A stretch of 64,000 bases of DNA. Source: Microglena sp. YARC (taxonomy: Eukaryota; Chlorophyta; Chlorophyceae; Chlamydomonadales; Chlamydomonadaceae). Below the pieces are notes generated by a model that saw only the letters and a list, made by a program, of their open reading frames with translations, did no database searches and was not told the origin of the DNA. Shown here in pieces: positions 47,877-58,919 of this stretch (the first letter of the stretch is position 1; the number at the start of each line of letters is the position of its first letter). Location of the stretch: NCBI GenBank assembly GCA_022414725.1, contig CM039464.1:27836488-27900487 (forward strand), read 5' to 3'. Made by a program: the position numbers and the translations under genes.

Positions 47877-50800
47877 AATGGCGGTGATGGTGGTGGTGGT
47901 TGTGGTGGTGGTGGTGATGATGGCGGTGGTGGTGGTGGTGATGATGGTTGTGATTACATTTTTCATGGTGCCCAACTGGACTCCAAATGTGTCCATGGCT
48001 TACCGCACCACAGCACGGAGGGAAGCCCTCTACCTCTTCCAAGGCAGCAAGTCTGAAAACAGTGCTTCTTGATTGAATTAAATAGTACGCCTTATTATGA
48101 GGCGTGAGGTTGAGGGGGCCAGCCCATTTGATTGCACTGGGGCTAACCACCAAAAAGAAAAAAAAGAAAAAAGTACTTCTTATTTGTACACAAGAGTTGA
48201 TGACGTGAGACGAGGAGCATATATCAAATTGAAACACCAGGCTTATAACAGGGCTTTTTTTCAAATCTGAAAGTATATTATTTCTAGCTTTATGGTTACA
48301 GGCTTAGTTTTATGATAATTAGGTAATAAATAGACACACCAGGCTTCTAAAAGAAATAAATAAGTAAATACCATTACAAGAAAAAATCATATAACAAGAA
48401 CAAACCCGCGAGACAAGGAGCACATATCAAATTGACACACCAGGCCTGTAACATAAATAAATAAATAAATAAATGAATAAATAAATAACAAAAACAAAAA
48501 AAACATTTACAACATCAAATCCTATTACAAGAACAAATCCTTGCACTGTATGGGGCAGGTCGTGTGTTGTACCAAATTGACACACCAGGCTTCTTACATA
48601 AATAAATGAGTAAATAAATACCATTACAAGAACAAATCCTTACACTGTAGAGGGCAGGTCGTGTGTTGGTCATGAAGAAGCTGTGCATCTGGGAACTCAA
48701 CCGCTCGACCAGCAGCTCAACCTGCTCATCGCTGATTAAGGAGTCTTGATCTGCTTCCTCGACTTCCATGGCCTGGCCAGATTGCAGCTCGCTGTGCGTG
48801 TGGTGGTGGGGATGGGTTGGGTCGGTTTGGATGGGATGGGCAGGGGAGTGATGAGTTCGGGGGGGGGGGATTGGTTGGGATGGGCAGGGATGGGATGGGA
48901 TGGGGGGGGGGGGGGGGGGGGGGGGGGGATGGGCAGGGATGGGATGGATGGGATGGATGGGATGGATGGGATGGGATGGCAGGGATGGGATGGGATGGCA
49001 TGAGTTTCTTCAGCGCTGATGGAGCCTTGTGCTCCTTTACCCCCTCCCTGTGCTTCCCGATCCATGCCCTGACCAGATGCGGCTCACTGGGGGGAGGATT
49101 GTGTTTAGATGGGTTGGGACGGGTTGGGGTGGGTGTGGATGGGTTCGGACGGGTGGGGATGGGTGGGGATGGGTTGGGACAGGTGGGGATGGGTGTGGAT
49201 GGGTTGGAGCGGGTTTGGATGGGTTTGGAAGGGTTTGGATGGGTGTGGATTGGTTGGGACGGGTTTGGATGGGTGTGGATGGGTTGGGACGGGTTTGGAT
49301 GGGTGTGGATGGGTTGGGACGGGTTTGGATGTGTGTGGATGGGGGTTGTGGATGGGTTGGGACAGGTTGGATGGGTGTGGATGGGTTGGGACAGGTGGGG
49401 ATGGGTGTGGATGGGTTGGGACAGGTGGGGATGGGTATGGATGGGTTGGGACAGGTTTGGATGCGTGTGGATGGGTTGGGACAGGTGTGGATGGGTGTGG
49501 ATGGGTTTGGATGGGTTTGGATGGGTATGGATGGTTGTGGATGGGTTGGGACAGGTTTGGATGGGTGTGGATCGGTTGGGACAGGTTTGGATGGGTGTGG
49601 ATGGGTTGGGGCGGGTTTGGATGACTGTGGATGGGTTGGGACAGGGTTTGATGTGTCAGGATGGGTTTGAGTAGGATTGGTTGAGTTTTAAAGGATTTGA
49701 TCGGTTGTAATGTGTGGTGTGTGGTTGTAGTGTGGCAGGGCTGGGGCAGAGCAGGCAGGGAATCTTCTAACCATTCTTTGACCAGAAATAAATAAAAAAG
49801 ACGCTGCCAGCTCCCTATCCCCAACACCTGAACCACTACACACACACCAGCTCCCATCCAGCTCCCCCCCCCCCCCCCCAGACACGCACACGCCCATACA
49901 TCATACAAATAAATCACTCAATGAGAGGTCTCACCTCTCAACCTCTTCGGCGATGATATCTGCCAGCCTGTCAACCAGCTCCTCATCAGTGCCCTCTGAG
50001 GGGGCGTCTTTACTAATCAGTACATCTACTAGCTCTGCCCCTGCTCATGTATGCGTAAACTCCGCTTTGATCATGAAAGGGTCCAAGCCGCCCATGTCAT
50101 CCTCACTGCAAGGGGTGGATAGGGTGGAGGGTGGACAGGGTGGATAGGGTGAGAGAGAGAGAGGGTGGAGGGGGGGATGTACGAATCAGTACATCTACTA
50201 GCTCTGCCCTGCTCATGTTGCTCAATTCCGCTTCGATCATGAAAGGGTCCAAGCCTCCCATGTCATCCTCACTGTAAGGGGTGGGCAGGGTGGAGGTGGA
50301 TAGGGCGGAGGGGGAGGGGGGAGGAGGAGGGGCGTCTTTTACAAATCAGTACATCTACTAGCTCTGCCCTGCTCATGTTGCACAACTCCGCTTTGATCAT
50401 GAAAGGGCCCAAAGCCGCCCATGTCATCCTCACTGTAAGGCGTGGGCCAGGGTGGAGGTGGATAGGGTGGAGGGGGAGGGATTAGGACGGAGGGGGAGGG
50501 GAGGGGAGGGGGCGTCTATTACAAATCAGTACATCTACTAGCTCTGCCCTGCTTGATGTAGCGCAACTCCGCTTTGATCATGAAAGGGTCTAAGCCGCCA
50601 ATGTCATCCTCTCTGCAAGGGTGTTACAGGGGTGGAGGTGGATAGGGTGTGGTGGTGGACAGGGTGGAGGGTGGATAGTGGGAGGGTGGATAGGGGAGGG
50701 TGGATAGGGTGGAGGGTGGATAAGGTGGAGGGAGAAGATATAGGGTTGAAAAGGTTGAGGGGGGGGGGGGGGGGAGGGATAGGATGGAGGGGGGAGGGAT

Positions 50801-53800
50801 GGGACAAAGGGGAGGGCAAGGCGTAGGATAGGAGGGGGCGGGGGGGGGGGGGGGGGGAAGGGGATTAAGGATTGGACGGAGTGGGGAGAGAGGGGAGGGG
50901 GAGGGGGATAGGACGGAGGGGGAGGGGGTGGATAGAGATAGGATGAAGTGGGAGGGACAGGGATAGTGTGCAAGGAGGGGGATACAGTGGATAGGGTGTA
51001 GGGGGAGAGGGAGAGATAGAGTGCAGGGGGGGGATATAGGGTGGAGGGAAGAGGGAGAGATAGAAGGTAGGGGGAGGATAGGTGAAGGGGGAGAGGAGGG
51101 AGAGGGTGTAGGGTGTGGATAGGGTGGAGGGGGAGGGATAGGGTGGAGGGTGGATAGGGTGGAAGGATAGGTTGGATAGGGTGGGGGGTTGTGTGCAGGG
51201 TGGATAGGGTGGAGGGATGGGGGGGGGGGGGGGGGGGGGGGCAATTGTGGTGGAGGGGGATAGAATGGGAGGGGTAGGGGGGGGGAGGGGAGTGTGAAAT
51301 AATTCATTTGCGTGATTACTTAACTATCATTCTTCAATTCACCCCCCTGGGGAGACTCAATTATTTATATGCAAGACCCGTCGTAGATTACAAGCCCAAG
51401 TTCAGGTTGAGCTTGTAAAAAGTGCAAGTTCAAGTTCAAAAGTTCAAGTTCAAAAGTTTAAGTTGAGCTTGTAAAAAGTGCAAGTTCAAGTTCAAAAGTT
51501 CAAGTTCAAAAGCTCTAAGTTCAAAAGTTTAAGTTGACCTTGTTAAAAGTGCTTGCACTCACTCCTCGCCAAATTCGACATCTGTGCTGGCAGAGAAGCT
51601 CTCCTCGTCAGCTTTAGCAGACAGCTTTGGTGCTACAGCAGTGCCAGATTCACCCAACACAGATTCCAGTCCATTTCTCATGGCGGTGCGAGTCAACAGC
51701 TCCACCAGGTCCCTCTTTTTAGTGGGACAGGCCAGGCCCAAGCCACGACATATCTTGCTTAAATTCGTTGTGGTCATGGCCTCAAATACCTTCACCACGC
51801 TGGCATCCAGGTCAGATTCGTCATCAGCCTCGTCGTCACTCCCTGCAGTCGCTGCAGCATCAGCATCGCCTTCTTCTAGTCCAGCGAGAACATTCTCTAA
51901 GCCCACCTCCTCGGCCAGTCGAGCCAGCAGGATGACCACATCCCCCTTCTTCCGACCGGACAGCTTCAGCTGGAACTTTTTCCGCAGGAGCATGGCCTGT
52001 GTGGATGAAAGGGGACTTGTTCATGAACCACAGATGACCCAGCGAAGCGTGCTTGTTTTGTAGTGTCTTGAACACAAATGTCCCATGTACCTGTCCTGAC
52101 CCCACACCTGCGCCAGCTCTCACACTCCCCTTGCGTGCAAACACACACACACATAAAACCACAATCACACGGAAGAGCATGGCCTGTATGGTTTCAAGGG
52201 GCCTTGGTCACAAACCACATATGACCCAGCGAAGCGTGCTTGTTTTGTGGTGCCTTGAACACAAATATCCCATCTACCTGTCCTAACCCCACACCCGCGC
52301 CAGTACGCACACTCCGCACACGCGAAAACAGACACACACACACATGCCCATACCAGTTGAAATAGCCTGAAAAGGCCCAAACAAGCTCGAACAAGCTCTA
52401 GCAAGCCTGAAACAAGCCCAAACAAGCCCTGACAAGCTCTAGCAATCCTGAAACAGCCCTGAAACAAGCCCAAACAAGCCCTGACAAGCTCTAGCAAGCC
52501 TGAAACAGCCCTGAAACAAGCCCAAACAAGCCCTGACAAGCTCTAGCAAGCCTGAAACAGCCCTGAAACAAGCCCAAACAAGCCCTGACAAGCTCTAGCA
52601 AGCCTGAAACAGCCCTGAAAAACCCTGAAATAGCCTGATTTGCCTGAAATGTATAATCTCACCTGGTCGTATGAAAGGGCATCTAGAGTGTCTAGGATCC
52701 CTGGGCTGAAACTCCTGAAGGACAGGGGCGTAGGGATTTTTCAATCGGAGGTGTGGGTGGGGTCTGGTGGGGTGGGGTGGGGGTGGAGTGGGGTAGGGTG
52801 GAGGTGTGGGGTAGGGTGGGCTGAAACTCCAAGGACAGGTGCGTAGGGACTTCCAATTGGAGGTGTGGGTGGGGTGGGGTGGTCTGGGTTGGAATGGGGT
52901 AGGGTGGGGTGGGGTGGTTTTGGGGTGGGGGTGGGGGGCACATGTCACCATGTGGGTTTGTTGTGCTTAGTGACTTTCAATTGGAGGTGTGGGGTAGGGA
53001 GGTTTAATTTGGGGTAGTTTGGGGAAAGGTGGTAGGTGTGGGGTGGGTGGGTGGGTGGAGTGGGGTAGGGTGGAGGTATGGGTGGGGAGGGGCGGGATGG
53101 AGTAGGGTAGGGTGGGGTGGAGTGGGGTAGGGTGGAGGTGTGGGGTAGGGTGGGGTCGGGTAGGGTGGAGTGGGGTAGGGTAGGGTAGGGTGGAGTGGGG
53201 TAGGGTGGAAAGGGGTAGGGTGGGGTGTGGGGTAGGATGGAGTGGGGTGGTTTGGGTGGAGTGGGGTAGGGTGGGGTGGGGTGGGGCGGGGTGGTTTGGG
53301 TAGGATGGGGTGTGGGGTAGGGTGGAGTGGGGTGGGGTGGGGTGGAGTGGGGTAGGGCGTAGGGGTGGGGTGGGGTGGGGAGGTATGGGGTGGGTGGGGT
53401 AGGGTGGGTGGGGCGGGTGGAGTGGGGCAGGGTGGGGTGGGGGGTAGGGTGGGGTGGGTGGTTTGGAGTGGAGTGGGGTAGGGTAGGGTGGAGGTGTGAG
53501 CTAGGGTGGGGTGGGGCGGGGTGGTCAGGGGTATGGTGGCGTGGTTTGGGGTTGAGTGGGGTAGGGTGGAGGTGTGGGTTAGGGTGGCGTGGGGTGGTTT
53601 GAGGTGGAGTGGGGTGGGGTGGAGGGGTGGAGAAGGGTGGAGTGGGGTAGGGTGGAGGGGTGGGTTAGGGTGGTTTGGGGTGGTTTGGGGTGGAGTAGGG
53701 TAGGGTTGGGTGGGATGGTTTGGGGCGGAGTGGAATAGGGTGGAGGTGTGGGGTAGGGTGGAAAGTGGGGTAGGGTGGAAAGTGGGATAGGGTGGTAGGT

Positions 53801-55378
53801 GTGGGGTAGGGTGGTACATGGGGTGGGGTGGGAGTGGGGGCACATGTCAACATGTGGGTGTATTGTGCTTGGGGGACTTTTAATTGGAGGTGTGGGTGGG
53901 GTGAGGTGGGGTGGTTTGGGGTGGAGTGGGGTAGGGTGGTTAGGGAGGTGTGGGGTAGGATGGTAAGTGGGGTGGATGTGGGGGTAGGGTGGTTAGGAGG
54001 TGTGGGGTAGGATGGTAAGAGGGGTGGAGTGGGGTAGGGTGGTTAGGGAGGTGTGGGGTAGGATGGTAAGTCGGGTGGAGTGGGTAGGGTGGTTAGGGAG
54101 GTGTGGGGTAGGATGTAAGTGGGTTGAGTGGGGTAGGGTGGCTAGGGAGGAGTGGGGTAGGATGGTAAGTGGGGTGGAGTGGGGTTAGGGTGGTTAGGGA
54201 GGTGGGGTAGGATGGTAAGTGGGGTGGAGTGGGGTGGGGTAGGGTGGGGTAGGGTGGTAGGTGTGGGGTAGGGTGGTACGTGGGTGGAGTTGTGGTGAGG
54301 TGGTGGTGAGGGTGGGGGTGGGGTGGGGGAGATGGTGTGGGTGAGGTGAGGGGTGGGGGTGGGTGGGGTGGGGGGCGCATTTCATCATGTGTGTGTGTGT
54401 GTTGTGTGCAAGGAATTGGAGGTGTGGGGTAGGGTGGAGGTGATGAAAGTGGGCATTGAAGTGCACGAAGAAAGCCGACGTTTTTTGCATGTACATAATA
54501 TCTGCATGAACACATTAAAATGCAGAACAAATTTGTGCATGCATGCCTGTATGCATCCTGCTGCACTTTTATAAACCAACCCTTACCCAGATTTTCATGA
54601 ATGGGCATAGTAACAGGGAGTGAAGTGGTTAGTGAGTTAGCACAGTGGTTGGTGAATTTGGATTTGAATTTGAATTTGTGGTGTGCACCGATTCTGCCTG
54701 CACCAGCACCAAACAAGCTCCTGCAAATCATCACCAGCATTCCCTCTGTGACACAAGTTACTTCCCTTGCAAGTACTGTGTGACCCCACATTACAAGTCA
54801 CTCCTGCAAGCCTACCATTCACTCCCAGCTACACCATGGTTCTGATTGCCCAACCCAACCCAGCTGACAGCTCAGCAATGAAGCAAAAATCCAGCCATGC
54901 TCTCAGGCCAAAACAGGGCGCTGCGAACGGAAATTAATCGCACTCACTCCTCAGGAGTCGCATCGGCCGTCTCGCTGGAAATTATGGAATCAACTAAGCG
55001 CTCCATCACATCCGCCATCTTGCCGGAGGCTGACAAACCCCGCCGCTGCAATTCAAGTCTGATATCTTCAGGGGCCATCGCACCCACTTGCTGCTTGATC
55101 ATATCAGCTGCCTCTACATCATCATTCCTGCGCGCAAGGGATCGGTTACTGCGGGGTTTCGGGGAGCAAGACATAGCATCTAAGGCCTAATTGACTACAT
55201 TCAGCGGGTAGACTCACCCTTCCGTCGCTTTGCAAGCGATGGAGGACAATTGAGCTCTCCGGGGCTTGGCATGGAGGAGAAACACCGGCCGGATTTGTGA
55301 TGAGGGAGAAATACTGGGAACAGGAGGCTTGCGCCTACACATAGCTCCCAAGGCATTAGAACGGCCAAGAAGAAGCAT
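33601..55378 (-). CDS. Plastid-targeted SAP-repeat / tandem D-Ala-D-Ala-ligase-like fusion (16 exons, 2240 codons)
   Basis: Exons, in transcription order: 55378-55218, 55127-54948, 52705-52663, 51996-51563, 50105-49935, 48791-48644, 47823-47698, 43844-43677, 43445-43374, 42904-42764, 42613-42494, 41252-41105, 40169-39193, 38596-35157, 34605-34449 and 33837-33601. All junctions fit phase and the sum is 6723 nt. Layout: transit peptide (1 to about 50), SAP1 (70-104), SAP2 (122-160), SAP3 (198-240), SAP-like motifs near 285-325, 376-405, 502-532 and 549-588, acidic exon 12, DDL domain 1 (637 to about 1308) with an acidic insertion, a long acidic linker, DDL domain 2 (about 1660-2190) and an acidic tail. 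Family role: two-domain DDLs are known in plants and make D-Ala-D-Ala for plastid peptidoglycan. Here key ligase motifs are changed, so activity is doubtful. Exon 5 as read contains an in-frame TGA. A two-gene model is possible, but exon 12 joins SAP-side and DDL-side exons in phase. Confidence 0.75.
35157..38596 (-). CDS. SAP-DDL exon 14: ATP-grasp of domain 1, acidic linker, DDL domain 2
   Basis: A 3440-nt exon starting in phase 0 after GAGCGCAG. Domain 1 ATP-grasp shows HFVVKPTCGAYGEGV, VLIEPFMGRAAVEF, YHCPPRLSRRM, GAARVDGWV (metal-site Asp, about residue 1180) and ADVNVHESSGVDLGP, where the usual Glu-x-Asn appears as Asp-x-Asn. A linker of about 350 aa follows with dense Glu/Asp. Domain 2 opens VWVLMGGDPDLSNSSLASG and includes FDVPYTGSGALSNLSCSDKL, a good match to the DDL PYTGSG...DK region. 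Compared with typical DDLs, the loop Glu of GG-x-x-x-E is replaced. Confidence 0.88.
37050..37270 (-). other. Acidic linker between the two DDL domains
   Basis: Part of exon 14 with long Glu/Asp runs. Together with the stretch near 36560-36700, it separates domain 1 from domain 2 by about 350 residues. Plus-strand Ser/Pro-rich frames over it are mirror artefacts. Confidence 0.7.
38640..39192 (-). repeat. SAP-DDL intron 13: exon-edge copies and poly-C run
   Basis: Two copies of the exon 13 end plus donor (CTAGATCAG|GTGG equivalents) lie at about 39072-39125 and 38983-39030. Each has the AGTGCCTGCCTTC-like body. A pure C run of about 37 nt is at 38880-38916. A CCCACCCATACC duplication is near 38685-38716. 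Confidence 0.8.
39193..41252 (-). CDS. SAP-DDL exons 12-13: acidic bridge and DDL domain 1 N-lobe
   Basis: Exon 12 (41252-41105) is Glu-rich and ends NRDPNMQIA G|. Exon 13 (40169-39193) begins TG CTC TGC, completing IAVLCGSPLGNLSMAENSLE. This is the glycine-loop strand and first helix of a DDL N-lobe, split by an intron. A run of about 100 residues rich in Glu/Asp (units of EEGAEDEEG) is inserted before VKVQVYYVDSSMQVH, which aligns with the usual next beta strand. The lobe ends at ALAGDKWACSKKLEELGY, the family DK-x-x-x-K helix. The catalytic Glu expected in the N-terminal loop is not evident. Confidence 0.8.
40170..41104 (-). repeat. SAP-DDL intron 12: partial exon 12 copy and G-rich tracts
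   Basis: At about 40945-41045 (minus) is a near-identical copy of the exon 12 3' half and donor (GACCCCAATATGCAGATTGC). It lacks the 5' half and acceptor. 40180-40450 (plus reading) is a GGGTGAGGTGAGGGAGGGTG array, CT-rich in the transcript. 40560-40900 has CATCCCATTCCTCTCACCCC repeats. Confidence 0.8.
41253..41820 (-). repeat. SAP-DDL intron 11: ACATGTATTTCCCACTG-type tandem repeat
   Basis: About seven to nine units of 60-80 bp, in plus reading GGGACAGTAGGAAATACATG followed by TGGGTGGGTGGG. A poly-G run lies at about 41333-41356. Thr/Pro/His frames on the minus strand come from the repeat. Confidence 0.8.
41905..42450 (-). repeat. 39-bp minisatellite in SAP-DDL intron 11
   Basis: About 13-14 units of AAGCCAAGCCAACCCTCAAC followed by ACTCTGTCTGCTACAGAG. 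Units of 39 bp keep one frame open, and some units have 3-bp or 5-bp changes. Each unit also contains CTACAG, but on the antisense strand. Confidence 0.9.
42494..55127 (-). CDS. SAP-motif module of the fusion (exons 2-11)
   Basis: Exon 2 carries a canonical SAP helix-turn-helix: PEDIRLELQRRGLSASGKM followed by ADVMERL. Exons 3-4 carry YDQAMLLRKKFQLKLSGRKK/GDVVILLARL and TNLSKICRGLGLACPTKKRD/LVELL. Exons 5, 7, 10 and 11 carry weaker units: SRAELVDVLISKDAPSEG/TDEELVDRL, ELKSMGVESPYSNKAELAAK, IMRDLLERVGSPTEGNSYD/LRERII, and LRDLRSQLATWKQSTSGSRQ/QLEDRLL. SAP motifs typically bind DNA or RNA. Exon 9 is a partial repeat of the exon 8 end (TVEQIS.VPTSQIARLR in both). Introns here are dominated by minisatellites. 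Confidence 0.75.
42905..43373 (-). pseudogene. Tandem partial copies of SAP-DDL exon 10
   Basis: Copies of the exon 10 start are found at about 43141-43080 (reads VSIMRDILERVGSPTEGNSY), about 43252-43195 (reads VSVMRDLIVR then a frame break) and a shorter one near 43005-42980. Each keeps the acceptor-side sequence and the GAGGGAAACAGCTA end, but lacks the donor half. The copies lie upstream of the complete exon in transcription order. Confidence 0.8.
43560..43665 (-). repeat. (TA)n microsatellite
   Basis: ATATATAT/ATACATAT runs of about 100 bp between exons 8 and 9. Confidence 0.85.
43845..44150 (-). pseudogene. Two upstream copies of SAP-DDL exon 8 start
   Basis: The acceptor-side edge of exon 8 (GCTCAGGTGGCCAAGGAGCT) is repeated near 43990 and 44137 with about 30 following exon bases (VAKELFDQL). 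Each copy then runs into AACTCCCCCC-type intron sequence. The spacing is about 147 bp. Poly-G tracts sit at about 43927-43943 and 44078-44100 in plus reading. Confidence 0.85.
44380..47200 (-). repeat. Large tandem array with polypurine spacers in SAP-DDL intron 7
   Basis: About seven to eight units of 250-550 bp. Each has a conserved core of about 170 bp (plus reading TGTAAGCCTTGTGTATAGCA through AGGGCACTACCAAGGCGG to GTCAAATGCCTCCCGTTG) and a variable spacer that is almost pure G/A. On the transcribed strand the spacers are long CU tracts. Arg/Glu/Gly frames (plus) and Pro/Ser/Leu frames (minus) are spurious. Confidence 0.9.
47225..47697 (-). pseudogene. Array of SAP-DDL exon 7 donor-edge copies
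   Basis: Five copies (near 47277, 47345, 47440, 47518 and 47592) repeat the exon 7 end GCAAGCTGCAAGGACGGACC with TAAT|GTGAGTGG, or variants, and a CA-rich spacer. Unit length is about 75-95 bp. The genuine exon is the one at 47823-47698. Confidence 0.85.
47830..48160. repeat. (GAT/GGT)n tract with dispersed families
   Basis: 47836-47950 is (GAT)n then (GGT)n. It is followed by a CATGGTGCCCAACTGGACTC family copy, also near 7940, 56870 and 62475 and each time next to a GAT run. A GGCCAGCC family copy is at 48081-48152. Confidence 0.75.
48800..49690 (-). repeat. GATGGGTTTGG minisatellite and degenerate exon 6 copy
   Basis: 48805-49005 is GGGATGGGATGGGCAG-rich with a poly-G run at about 48903-48928. 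49105-49675 is a long array of TGGGACGGGTTTGGATGGGT units of 12-24 bp. Between them, about 49008-49095 (minus reading) is a decayed copy of the exon 6 start (CATCTGGTCAGGGCATGGAT against CAATCTGGCCAGGCCATGGA). Large frames through the array are not genes. Confidence 0.85.
50106..50625 (-). pseudogene. Three upstream tandem copies of SAP-DDL exon 5
   Basis: Copies begin at about 50612, 50432 and 50271, each after CTTACAG or CTTGCAG. They encode forms of DDMGGLDPFMI.AEL...SRAELVDVLI. The 50271 copy is open throughout this stretch, the 50432 copy is frameshifted in the GGCTT region, and the 50612 copy has a one-base insertion before AGCAGGGC. None has the downstream half (SKDAPSEGTDEELVDRL) and donor found in the 50105-49935 copy. 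Confidence 0.8.
50628..51300 (-). repeat. GGTGGATAGGGTGGAGGG arrays
   Basis: Degenerate G-rich units (plus reading), C-rich on the transcribed strand, with poly-G runs at about 50760-50774, 50836-50858 and 51218-51241. The minus-strand Pro/Ser frame is an artefact. Confidence 0.85.
51380..51550 (-). repeat. TTCAAGTTCAAAAG repeats
   Basis: Repeated AAGTTCAAGTTCAAAAGTTC and TTGAGCTTGTAAAAAGTGCA units just past the exon 4 donor. Confidence 0.75.
51997..52645 (-). repeat. Exon 4 acceptor-edge copy and 52-bp minisatellite
   Basis: About 52160-52290 duplicates 52000-52150, including GAGCATGGCCTGT, the exon 4 edge with its acceptor. 52370-52640 is an array of about 52-bp units (AAACAAGCCCAAACAAGCCC, TGACAAGCTCTAGCAAGCCTG). 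It has no spacers and is not a CRISPR. Confidence 0.85.
52735..54420 (-). repeat. GGGGTAGGGTGG satellite-like array in SAP-DDL intron 2
   Basis: About 1.6 kb of GGTGGGGTAGGGTGGAGTGG variants in plus reading. 52735-52960 also carries two copies of the exon 3 start edge (CTGAAACTCC..AAGGACAGG.GCGTAGGGA), the second near 52820-52850. CCCAC-rich frames of up to 279 codons across the array are repeat-generated. Confidence 0.9.
54421..54947 (-). other. Remainder of SAP-DDL intron 2, no exon seen
   Basis: Ordinary sequence with a TTTGAATTTGAATTTG repeat at about 54655-54678. Nothing further is recognised. Confidence 0.5.
55218..55378 (-). CDS. SAP-DDL exon 1: probable chloroplast transit peptide
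   Basis: ATG at 55378-55376 (context AAAATG) opens a 161-nt exon ending at GACGGAAGG|gtgagt. The 53 complete codons hold ten Arg/Lys/His and seven Ser, with no Asp or Glu until residue 53. It starts MLLLGRSNALGAM and ends SSIACKATE. The I-A-C|K stretch resembles plastid processing sites. Splicing to the acceptor at 55128 (GCGCGCAG|GAATG) continues in phase into the first SAP domain. A competing start at 55174 (MSCSPKPRSNRSLARR) would read through the acceptor and give no targeting sequence. Confidence 0.7.
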
Positions 55379-55674
55379 TTTGAAAGAACCCGGTGCAGCT
55401 GGCTGTCAAGGTATGCGCATGCAATCAAGTTTAATTGTAGCTTAGCAAGCTGTCATCTAATCGAATAGAGGGCGTTTTTTCTGCACCGCCACCTAGCTGA
55501 TGGGACTGCTTGAGGGGCTGGTAATTGTCTTTGTCTGATGGTGGTTGTACTGCCTTTGGATTGGTTCGTCATCCCATTGCCCAAGAGGTACGTAAGCATC
55601 GGCTCTGCGCAGTGCGTCCCTTTTTGATCCCATCCCTCAACTTACCCCCTCTCTCCTCGTCAAATCCATTGATC
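55379..55674. promoter_or_regulatory. Shared divergent 5' region of SAP-DDL and NACA
   Basis: 296 bp lie between the ATG of the minus-strand fusion gene (55378) and the ATG of NACA (55675). Both transcripts must start here, or their 5' UTRs overlap, so a bidirectional promoter is inferred. No TATA box is convincing. Pyrimidine-rich CCCATCCCTCAACTTACCCC lies just upstream of the NACA ATG. Confidence 0.5.

Positions 55675-58919
<3,245 letters not shown>

Noticed and set aside
49105..49917. 270-codon minus-strand and 285-codon plus-strand frames
   Set aside because: Both are readings of the GATGGGTTTGG minisatellite on opposite strands. There is no domain and no splice context.
50624..51307. 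227-codon Pro/Ser/Leu minus-strand frame
   Set aside because: It is a repeat-derived, low-complexity frame inside an intron.
52370..52640. CRISPR-like regular repeat of about 52 bp
   Set aside because: Units are contiguous with no unique spacers, inside a eukaryotic intron. It is a minisatellite.
53004..53843. 279-codon Pro/His/Thr-rich minus-strand frame
   Set aside because: It lies wholly in the GGGGTAGGGTGG array. The composition follows the repeat and neighbouring frames are equally open.
54944..55174. Translation start at 55174 (MSCSPKPRSNRS)
   Set aside because: It would read through a good acceptor and discard the transit-peptide exon that splices in phase.
35157..55378. Two separate genes (SAP protein and DDL) on the minus strand
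   Set aside because: Not excluded, but exon 12 links both sides in phase, all 16 exons sum to a multiple of three, and no start, stop or promoter-like gap is visible between them.
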